34,137 nt of DNA from an uncultured Clostridia bacterium. Its GTDB lineage: Bacteria > Bacillota > Clostridia > Christensenellales > Borkfalkiaceae. Of the stretch, positions 22,628 through 29,540 are shown one piece after another. Within the stretch, counting starts at the first letter, position 1; each line of letters starts with the position of its first letter. Made by a program: the position numbers and the translations under genes. The stretch lies in the NCBI GenBank assembly GCA_947632505.1, contig CANRPN010000010.1:1-34137 (forward strand), read 5' to 3'. The notes beneath the pieces were generated by a model that was not told the origin of the DNA, made no database searches, and worked only from the letters and a program-made list of their open reading frames with translations.

Positions 22628-25600
22628 ATGCCGAAGAGATCAGATATTCAAAAAGTACTTGTCATCGGGTCGGGTCCGATCGTGATCGGGCAAGCGGCGG
22701 AGTTCGACTATGCGGGCGCGCAGGCCTGCCGTGTGCTCAAAGACGCGGGCGTGAACGTCGTTCTTTGCAATTCCAACCCCGCCACGATCATGACGGACAA
22801 GATGCTCGCAGACGAAATTTATCTCGAACCTCTCACCGAGGACAGCTTAAAGCGCATCATTATTAAGGAGAAGCCGGACAGTTTGCTTGCCTCGCTCGGC
22901 GGCCAAACGGGACTCACCATGGGTTGCAAGCTCGCCAAGGACGGCTTTCTCGAAAGTCACGGCGTCAAACTCATCGGTACGAAGCTCGACGCGATCGACC
23001 GCGCCGAGGACCGTGAACTGTTCAAGGAGACGATGCAAAAAATCGGCCAGCCCGTTGTTCCCTCCGACATCGCCTACACGGTGGAGGAATGTGTCGCGAT
23101 CGCGGAGAAGCTCGGCTATCCCGTCATTGTGCGGCCTGCCTTCACGCTCGGCGGCGCGGGCGGCGGCGTCGCTTACAACGAGGAAGAGCTTCGCCTCATC
23201 TCCCACAACGGCTTGATGCTCTCTCCCATCACGCAGGTGCTCATCGAAAAATACATCGGCGGCTGGAAGGAGATCGAATTTGAAGTCCTGCGCGACGGCG
23301 CGGGGAACGTGATCACCGTCTGCTCCATGGAGAATTTCGACCCCGTTGGGGTCCACACGGGGGATTCGATCGTCATCGCGCCCGCGGTCACGCTGTCCGA
23401 CAAGGAATATCAAATGCTTCGGACGGCCTCCCTCAGGATCATCAGCGAGCTGGGGATCGAGGGCGGCTGCAACTGCCAGTTTGCATTGCACCCCACGAGT
23501 TTCGAATATGCGGTCATCGAAGTCAATCCCCGCGTCTCGCGTTCTTCCGCGCTTGCGAGCAAGGCGACGGGCTATCCCATCGCAAAGGTTGCCACGAAAA
23601 TCGCCCTCGGCTATACCCTCGACGAAATCAAAAACGACCTCACGGGCAAGACCTATGCTTGTTTTGAGCCCGCGCTCGACTATGTTGTGGTGAAACTCCC
23701 CAAATGGCCGTTCGATAAGTTCCTCTATGCGGGGCGGAACCTCGGCTCCCGCATGAAGGCGACGGGGGAGGTCATGGCGATCGGCTCCTCCTTTGAGCAG
23801 GCGATCATGAAGGCCGTGCGCGGCGCGGAGATCTCTCTCAATACGTTGAATGCACCCAAGTTTGCACACCTCAACCGCGAAGAGCTGCTCGCCGAACTGC
23901 ACAAGACGACGGATGAGCGTCTCTTTGTGGTCTATGCCGCACTGCATGCGGGCATCACGCCCGATGAAATTTTCGGGATCACCAAGATCGACCGTTGGTT
24001 TCTCTACAAATTGCTCACGCTTGTGGAGTTCGAGCGGCATATCGCAGGCAAAAAACTCACGAAAGAGGACTATCTCACGGGGAAAAAGCTCGGTTTTACC
24101 GACAAAGTGCTCGCAGAAAAGAGCGGCTTTCCCTTGCCGCCGCACCGTCGCGCGGTCTTTAAGATGGTGGATACCTGTGCGGCCGAGTTCGCCGCGCAGA
24201 CCCCGTATTTCTATTCGACTTACGACGAAGCCGAACACGACGAGGCGAAGCCTTTTGTGGCGAACAGCGTTTCCGCAAAGAAAAAGCGGGTGATCGTCAT
24301 CGGTTCGGGGCCCATCCGGATCGGGCAGGGCATCGAGTTCGACTATTCCTCCGTTCACTGCGTGTGGACGCTGAAATCTCTCGGCTTCGAGGTCATCATC
24401 ATCAACAACAATCCCGAGACGGTCTCCACCGACTTCGACACGGCGGACAGGCTTTACTTTGAGCCGCTCACGCCCGAGGACGTGCAGAATGTCATCGATG
24501 TGGAAAAGCCCTACGGCGTCGTCGTCACCTTCGGCGGACAGACGGCGATCAAGCTCTGCGGCTATCTTGCGAAGAAGGGCGTGCGCATTTTGGGCACGAG
24601 CGCAGACAGCGTGGACATGGCGGAGGACCGCGAGCGGTTTGACAGGCTTCTGGAACGCTTTGGCATCGCCCGTCCCAAGGGGCTCACCGTCATGACGAAG
24701 GAGGAAGCGATCCATGCCGCAGAGACCCTCGGCTATCCCGTTCTGCTTCGTCCGAGCTATGTCATCGGCGGGCAGAATATGACGATCGCCTTTACCGAGA
24801 ACGACATTTCCCGCTATATGGACGTCATTCTCGCGCAAAAGATCGAAAATCCCGTGCTCTGCGATAAATATCTCATGGGCACCGAGCTCGAAGTAGACGC
24901 CATTTCCGACGGCGTGGATGTGCTCATCCCGGGCATCATGCAGCACGTGGAGCGTGCGGGCGTGCATTCGGGCGACTCCATTGCAGTGTATCCTCCCTAT
25001 CATCTGAGCGACGCTATGCTCCGCCGCATTGTGGAGGTCTCGACGCAACTTGCTTTGGAACTTAAAACGAAGGGGCTCATCAACATTCAATATCTGATCT
25101 ATCAGAACCAGCTCTATGTCATTGAAGTCAATCCCCGCGCGAGCCGCACCATTCCCTACATCTCCAAAGTGACGGGGGTGCCCATGGTGGAGCTCGCGAC
25201 CAAGATCATGGTGGGGGCAAAGCTGAAAAGGCTGGGCTACGGCACGGGTCTGTATCCCAATTCGCCCTATGTCGCGGTGAAAGTTCCCGTATTCTCCTTC
25301 GAAAAACTCAACGATGTCAATTCCCAGCTCGGGCCTGAGATGAAGTCCACGGGTGAGGTGCTCGGCATCGGCAAGACGATCGAGGAGGCGCTCTTCAAGG
25401 GACTTGTCTCGGCGGGGTTCAAGATGTGCCATCCCTCCAAGGAGAAACCGGTGGGGGTTTATTTTACGATCAACGACCAGGACAAGCCGGAGATCGTCTC
25501 CATCGCCAAAAAATTTGCCGACCTCGGCTGCCGCCTGTATGCGACGGCGGGCACGGCGAAGGTCATTGAAGCGCTCGGCATCGACGTTACCGTGGTTGAA

Positions 25601-26659
25601 AGGCTCAAAGCGACGAAACAAGTCTCGGGGCTCATGGACGAGGGCAAGATCGACTATATCATCTATACGGGCAAGACAGACGTAGATTCGATTGCCGACT
25701 ACATTGAGCTGCACCACCATGCGGTGCTGCTCGGGGTAACGGTGTTGACTTCGCTGGATACGGCGAACGCCCTGTGTGACATTATCGCGAGTAAGTTCAC
25801 CGAATACAACACCGAGCTCGTGGACATCAATCATCTGCGCAAAAGCAAACTTTCGCTTGATTTTGTCAAGATGCAGTCCTGCGGGAATGACTTTATCGTG
25901 CTGGACAATACGGACGGCGCCGTCACCTGTCCCGAGTCCCTTGCCGTCAATTTTGTGGACCGCCATTACGGGATCGGCGGAAACGGGATCGTCCTGTTGG
26001 AGGATTCCTCCTGCGCCGACGCAAGAATGCGGGTATTCAACCAGGACGGCAGCGAGGGGACATCGGCCAATGCCATCTGTTGTGCGGCAAAATACCTCTA
26101 TGACATGCGGCAACCCGCTTCGGATACCATGACGATCGAGACGGCGGGCGGTCCGAGCGAAGTTACCGTCTATTCGTTCGGAGGGGTGGTGTCGTCCGTG
26201 AACGTGGCGCTCGGCGTACCGCATATCTTTCGCCCGAAAAAGGATTCCGCCTTTATACGCGCGCTCGGAGGTACAGAGCACGCCTTTGTGCGGTTGGAGG
26301 GCGAGCACTGTGTGATCTTCGACCAAGCGGTCGACAAACACGACTTGAAAGCGGACGCCCTCCTGCTGGACGACGATAAGGCGTTTGATGTCAAACCCAA
26401 TCTCGAAGTGGTGCGCTTCGTCAACCGCGTCACCATAAAAATGCGCGCGTTTGAGCAGGGCAACGGCGAGGTTTACGCGAGCGGGACGGGCGCGGCCGCG
26501 GCGGTATTTGCCTGCGTGCGCAGAGGTCTATGCGAGTGGGACGCCGACGTCACCGTCAAAGTGAAGGGAGGAGATCTCATTGTCCGTTGCCGTAAGGACG
26601 GCACAGCCGTGCTCACGGGCAGTGTACAGAAAATTTACGAAGGGAGGGTGGAATTTTGA
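22628..26659 (+). CDS. carB: Carbamoyl-phosphate synthase large subunit fused to a DapF-like domain
   Basis: 1343 aa; a normal CarB has about 1070. Residues 1 to about 1070 form a complete CarB: two ATP-grasp halves (starting KVLVIGSGPIVIGQAAEFD and RVIVIGSGPIRIGQGIEFD), the oligomerisation region, and the MGS-like allosteric domain (about 940-1065). A short linker (LRKSKLS) then joins in frame to a domain of about 265 residues matching diaminopimelate epimerase: DFVKMQSCGNDFIVLDN (about 1079-1095), RHYGIGGNGIVLLE, RVFNQDGSE, AICCAAKYLYD, and GNGEVYASGTGAAAA. The two catalytic cysteines of DapF are not present at their positions: CGN is SAN (Ser1146-Ala1147-Asn1148) and ACGTG is ASGTG (Ser1285). 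Carbamoyl phosphate synthesis is expected to be intact; epimerase activity is unlikely. A good ribosome-binding site (AAGGA) precedes the ATG. TGA overlaps the TTG start of the next gene. Confidence 0.93.
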   Translation: MPKRSDIQKVLVIGSGPIVIGQAAEFDYAGAQACRVLKDAGVNVVLCNSNPATIMTDKMLADEIYLEPLTEDSLKRIIIKEKPDSLLASLGGQTGLTMGCKLAKDGFLESHGVKLIGTKLDAIDRAEDRELFKETMQKIGQPVVPSDIAYTVEECVAIAEKLGYPVIVRPAFTLGGAGGGVAYNEEELRLISHNGLMLSPITQVLIEKYIGGWKEIEFEVLRDGAGNVITVCSMENFDPVGVHTGDSIVIAPAVTLSDKEYQMLRTASLRIISELGIEGGCNCQFALHPTSFEYAVIEVNPRVSRSSALASKATGYPIAKVATKIALGYTLDEIKNDLTGKTYACFEPALDYVVVKLPKWPFDKFLYAGRNLGSRMKATGEVMAIGSSFEQAIMKAVRGAEISLNTLNAPKFAHLNREELLAELHKTTDERLFVVYAALHAGITPDEIFGITKIDRWFLYKLLTLVEFERHIAGKKLTKEDYLTGKKLGFTDKVLAEKSGFPLPPHRRAVFKMVDTCAAEFAAQTPYFYSTYDEAEHDEAKPFVANSVSAKKKRVIVIGSGPIRIGQGIEFDYSSVHCVWTLKSLGFEVIIINNNPETVSTDFDTADRLYFEPLTPEDVQNVIDVEKPYGVVVTFGGQTAIKLCGYLAKKGVRILGTSADSVDMAEDRERFDRLLERFGIARPKGLTVMTKEEAIHAAETLGYPVLLRPSYVIGGQNMTIAFTENDISRYMDVILAQKIENPVLCDKYLMGTELEVDAISDGVDVLIPGIMQHVERAGVHSGDSIAVYPPYHLSDAMLRRIVEVSTQLALELKTKGLINIQYLIYQNQLYVIEVNPRASRTIPYISKVTGVPMVELATKIMVGAKLKRLGYGTGLYPNSPYVAVKVPVFSFEKLNDVNSQLGPEMKSTGEVLGIGKTIEEALFKGLVSAGFKMCHPSKEKPVGVYFTINDQDKPEIVSIAKKFADLGCRLYATAGTAKVIEALGIDVTVVERLKATKQVSGLMDEGKIDYIIYTGKTDVDSIADYIELHHHAVLLGVTVLTSLDTANALCDIIASKFTEYNTELVDINHLRKSKLSLDFVKMQSCGNDFIVLDNTDGAVTCPESLAVNFVDRHYGIGGNGIVLLEDSSCADARMRVFNQDGSEGTSANAICCAAKYLYDMRQPASDTMTIETAGGPSEVTVYSFGGVVSSVNVALGVPHIFRPKKDSAFIRALGGTEHAFVRLEGEHCVIFDQAVDKHDLKADALLLDDDKAFDVKPNLEVVRFVNRVTIKMRAFEQGNGEVYASGTGAAAAVFACVRRGLCEWDADVTVKVKGGDLIVRCRKDGTAVLTGSVQKIYEGRVEF

Positions 26660-27279
26660 TTCGTGATGCTTATTATGAAGAGAGCGCTTCCTGCCAAAGA
26701 AGCGTCAGAGAGGCGAAGTTCTATACGACTTTCAAGATCGTGGCCATCGTTGCATTTATCATCGCGGGGCTGATCTTGTCCTTTGCATTCGGGTATGTTC
26801 CCTCATTACTTGATTCTACGGTCAACAATGAGACAGGGGAAGTTTACACTCTCGTGCGCGTGTTCTATCTCGTCACCTACTTTGCGACGGTCGCGCTCAT
26901 CGCGGGCGCTGGCGTACTGTTTTGGTTTCTCAAAAACCGCTTCAACGTCAGTTTCGACTATCTCTTTGTGGAAGATGAATTTCGTGTCGCCAAGGTATTC
27001 AACGGGAAAAAACGCAAATTTCTCAAAAATTTTAAGTGCGACCAAATATTGAAGATCGGAAAGTGCGAAAATCCGAGCTTCGAACGTACCTGCGCGGGGC
27101 TTTCCAAGAAGCAGATCGTCTTTCTCACGCCCAATAGGGAGCCCTCCGAGAACAAGAATTTCTATTACATTTTATATAGCTCTTCCATCGAAAAGACGGT
27201 GAATATCGTCGAAGCGCGCGTGGAACTCATTGATTATCTCGTCCGCGCCGCAGGAAGGAGCAAGTGGGATCCGCAATGA
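26656..27279 (+). CDS. Membrane protein, function unknown
   Basis: 207 aa from a TTG start that overlaps the carB stop codon (TTGA). A very strong ribosome-binding site (AGGGAGGGTGG) lies a few bases upstream, and no in-frame ATG is available near the N-terminus, which supports the TTG. Two predicted membrane helices (about 26-50 and 72-95) are separated by a short loop containing VNNETGEVYT; the remaining 110 residues are soluble, basic and probably cytoplasmic. I do not recognise the family. The stop codon overlaps the start of the cysteine desulfurase gene (ATGA), so it is co-translated in the same unit. Confidence 0.72.
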   Translation: MIRDAYYEESASCQRSVREAKFYTTFKIVAIVAFIIAGLILSFAFGYVPSLLDSTVNNETGEVYTLVRVFYLVTYFATVALIAGAGVLFWFLKNRFNVSFDYLFVEDEFRVAKVFNGKKRKFLKNFKCDQILKIGKCENPSFERTCAGLSKKQIVFLTPNREPSENKNFYYILYSSSIEKTVNIVEARVELIDYLVRAAGRSKWDPQ

Positions 27280-28388
27280 TTTACCTTGACAACGCGGCAA
27301 CCACCGAGCCGAACGAAAAGGCGCTCGCCCGCGCGGTGGAATTTACAAAGAAAAATTATCTCAACCCCTCTGCGCTCTACGGAGGGGCGGTTTCTTCGGC
27401 GCTCAAAGAGGCACGGGAAAGCATCGTCTCGAAGATCGCCGATCCCGCGCAGTTCGAGCTCGTCTTTACCTCGGGCGGAACGGAGGCGGATAATCAAGCG
27501 CTCCTCACCTGCGGCAGGCGGAATGTCGTCCTGTCGGCGGGGGAGCATGCGGCGGTGTATGAGGCGGGTGTGCATCTCAAAAACGGAGGAACGGAGCTGC
27601 GTCTCGCGCCGATCGGGAAGGACGGCAGCGCGGATCCCGAAAAATTGCTCGCTTTGGTGGACGACAGGACGAGCCTCGTCTCCGTCGTTCACGTCAACAA
27701 TGAGACGGGCGCTGTCAACGATATTTTTCGGCTCGCCGAACAGGTCAAAAAGAAAAATCCGCGCTGCGTGTTTCACAGCGACGGCGTACAGGCTTTCGGA
27801 AAGCTCCCCGTGCGGCTGACAAAGGATGTCGATCTCTATTCCGTCAGTTCCCACAAGATCGGCGGCTTGAAGGGGACGGGAGCTTTGGTAAAGCGCAAGG
27901 GATTTGCCCTGCAAGCCTTTCTGCACGGCGGCGGGCAGGAGGGGAACCTCAGGAGCGGCACCGAAAATGTGCTCGGCGCCCTGGATTTCGCCTATGCGGC
28001 CGAAGAAAAATTCAAGACGCTGAAAGAGGACTTCGCGCGCTTAGAGGGGTATCGCGAACGGCTTTGGCAGGCCCTCGACAAGGAGATCTATCGGCGGATC
28101 TCTCCTCCGAACGGCTCTCCCTACATTCTCACCGTGGCGGCGCAGGGGCTCAGAGGGGAAATTTTACAGCGGCTCTGTTTGGAGCGTGAGGTCATCGTCG
28201 GAACGGGCAGCGCATGCTCCTCCAAAAAACCGTACAGCCGCGTGATCGAAGCCTGCGGCTACGGAAAGGACCTTTTGAACGGGGTCGTGCGTCTGAGTTT
28301 TTCTCTCCGAACTACGGAAGAAGAGATCGCAGCGGCAGCGCAGGCGCTCAACGCGTCCGCACAAGAACTGAAAATAAGGATCGGATAA
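27276..28388 (+). CDS. Cysteine desulfurase (NifS/IscS family), ThiI partner
   Basis: PLP enzyme that takes sulfur from cysteine and carries it as a persulfide; 370 aa. It shows MIYLDNAATT at the N-terminus, FTSGGTEADN, His91 (AGEHAAVYE) stacking on PLP, HSDGVQAFGK, the PLP lysine Lys194 in SSHKIGGLKG, and the catalytic Cys314 in GTGSACSSK. The ORF track begins at GTG 27264; ATG 27276 is preferred because it gives the standard N-terminus and forms an ATGA overlap with the upstream gene. thiI starts immediately after the stop codon, matching the nifZ-thiI arrangement of B. subtilis in which a dedicated desulfurase feeds 4-thiouridine synthesis in tRNA. Confidence 0.93.
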   Translation: MIYLDNAATTEPNEKALARAVEFTKKNYLNPSALYGGAVSSALKEARESIVSKIADPAQFELVFTSGGTEADNQALLTCGRRNVVLSAGEHAAVYEAGVHLKNGGTELRLAPIGKDGSADPEKLLALVDDRTSLVSVVHVNNETGAVNDIFRLAEQVKKKNPRCVFHSDGVQAFGKLPVRLTKDVDLYSVSSHKIGGLKGTGALVKRKGFALQAFLHGGGQEGNLRSGTENVLGALDFAYAAEEKFKTLKEDFARLEGYRERLWQALDKEIYRRISPPNGSPYILTVAAQGLRGEILQRLCLEREVIVGTGSACSSKKPYSRVIEACGYGKDLLNGVVRLSFSLRTTEEEIAAAAQALNASAQELKIRIG

Positions 28389-29540
28389 ATGGAAAAAGTC
28401 ATTATCATCCGCTATGCGGAAATTCACTTAAAGGGCAAGAACCGCGGCTATTTCGAGCGCACGCTTTGCGTCAATTTGGAGCGTGCTTTGAAAGGGATCC
28501 GCCATGAACTTCACCGCACGAGCGGCAGGTACCTCATCGCGAATTTCGAGGACGCGCAGACCGAGGAAATTTGCGAACGCGTCTCCCGCGTATTCGGCGT
28601 GCATTCTTACTCGGTCGGACTGTGCGTGCCCTATGATACGGACAGTATCTACCGCGCGGCGAAAGAAGTCTGCCCGCGCGAGGGCAGCTTCAAAGTCGTA
28701 ACGCACCGCGCCGAAAAAAAATATCCCATGACGAGCATGGAACTCAGTGCGCACATCGGCGGGCGGCTCTTGGACGATTTTCCCGAACTTCGGGTGGACG
28801 TGCACGACCCGGAACACACCGTCTGTCTCGACATCCGTGAAAACGGAACGGCGCTCGTATTCGGCAAGTTCGAACGGGGCGCGGGCGGCATGCCGGTGGG
28901 GACTTCGGGCAAGGGTCTGCTTCTCATCTCGGGGGGGATCGACTCTCCCGTTGCGGGCTACATGATGGCAAAGCGAGGCATGACGGTGGAGCTCTTGCAC
29001 TTCCACAGCTATCCCTACACCAACGACGGCGCCAAGGAAAAGGTGAAAGAGCTCGCGCGGCTCTTGTCCCGCTACTCCGTTTCGGGGAAACTTACCACTT
29101 TGAACGTGGCGCACATTCAGGAGGAGATCCATGCAAAGTGCGCGGCCGAGCTGAATGTCACCCTGCTCCGTCGGTTCATGTTCCGCTTGGCGGAAAAGGT
29201 GGCGAAGGAGATGAACGCAAAGTGTCTCGTTACGGGCGAGAGCTTGGGGCAAGTCGCGAGCCAGACGATCGAGGGCATTACTTCCTCGAACGCCGTCGTG
29301 TCGCTTCCCGTCCTGCGCCCGCTCATCGGGTTCGATAAGGACGAGATCGTACTTGTCGCAAAAAAGATCGGCACCTTCGAGACCTCGGTCCTTCCCTATG
29401 AGGACTGTTGCACCGTCTTTTTACCCGATTTTCCCGCCATTAAGCCCAAGCTCTCCTTCATCGAAGAGGAGGAGAAAAAGCTCGACGTGGAGGCGCTCAT
29501 GCGCGAGGCGATGGCGAGCAAGGAAGTGTTTTTGCTATAA
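28389..29540 (+). CDS. thiI: tRNA 4-thiouridine synthase ThiI
   Basis: Adenylates U8 of tRNA and installs sulfur, making 4-thiouridine. The 383-aa protein has an N-terminal ferredoxin-like part (IIIRYAEIHLKGKNRGYFE), a THUMP domain (to about 165) and a PP-loop ATP-pyrophosphatase domain with SGGIDSP (181-187). It ends without the C-terminal rhodanese domain found in E. coli ThiI, as is usual in Bacillota, where the adjacent desulfurase supplies sulfur directly. YEDCCTVF carries the conserved Cys of the catalytic domain. The last 6 bp overlap the end of the convergent PBP gene on the other strand, with no terminator in between. Confidence 0.95.
   Translation: MEKVIIIRYAEIHLKGKNRGYFERTLCVNLERALKGIRHELHRTSGRYLIANFEDAQTEEICERVSRVFGVHSYSVGLCVPYDTDSIYRAAKEVCPREGSFKVVTHRAEKKYPMTSMELSAHIGGRLLDDFPELRVDVHDPEHTVCLDIRENGTALVFGKFERGAGGMPVGTSGKGLLLISGGIDSPVAGYMMAKRGMTVELLHFHSYPYTNDGAKEKVKELARLLSRYSVSGKLTTLNVAHIQEEIHAKCAAELNVTLLRRFMFRLAEKVAKEMNAKCLVTGESLGQVASQTIEGITSSNAVVSLPVLRPLIGFDKDEIVLVAKKIGTFETSVLPYEDCCTVFLPDFPAIKPKLSFIEEEEKKLDVEALMREAMASKEVFLL

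Noticed and set aside
22847-26341. 1164-aa ORF antisense to carB
   Set aside because: It is the mirror of a GC-rich coding gene. Its translation is rich in Arg, His and Asp with no recognisable domain, while the plus strand encodes an unmistakable CarB.
25859-26659. A separate dapF gene read through by sequencing error
   Set aside because: There is no ribosome-binding site before the internal Met codon (25871), the linker is in frame, and no remnant stop codon or frameshift is visible; kept as a fusion pending read-level confirmation.
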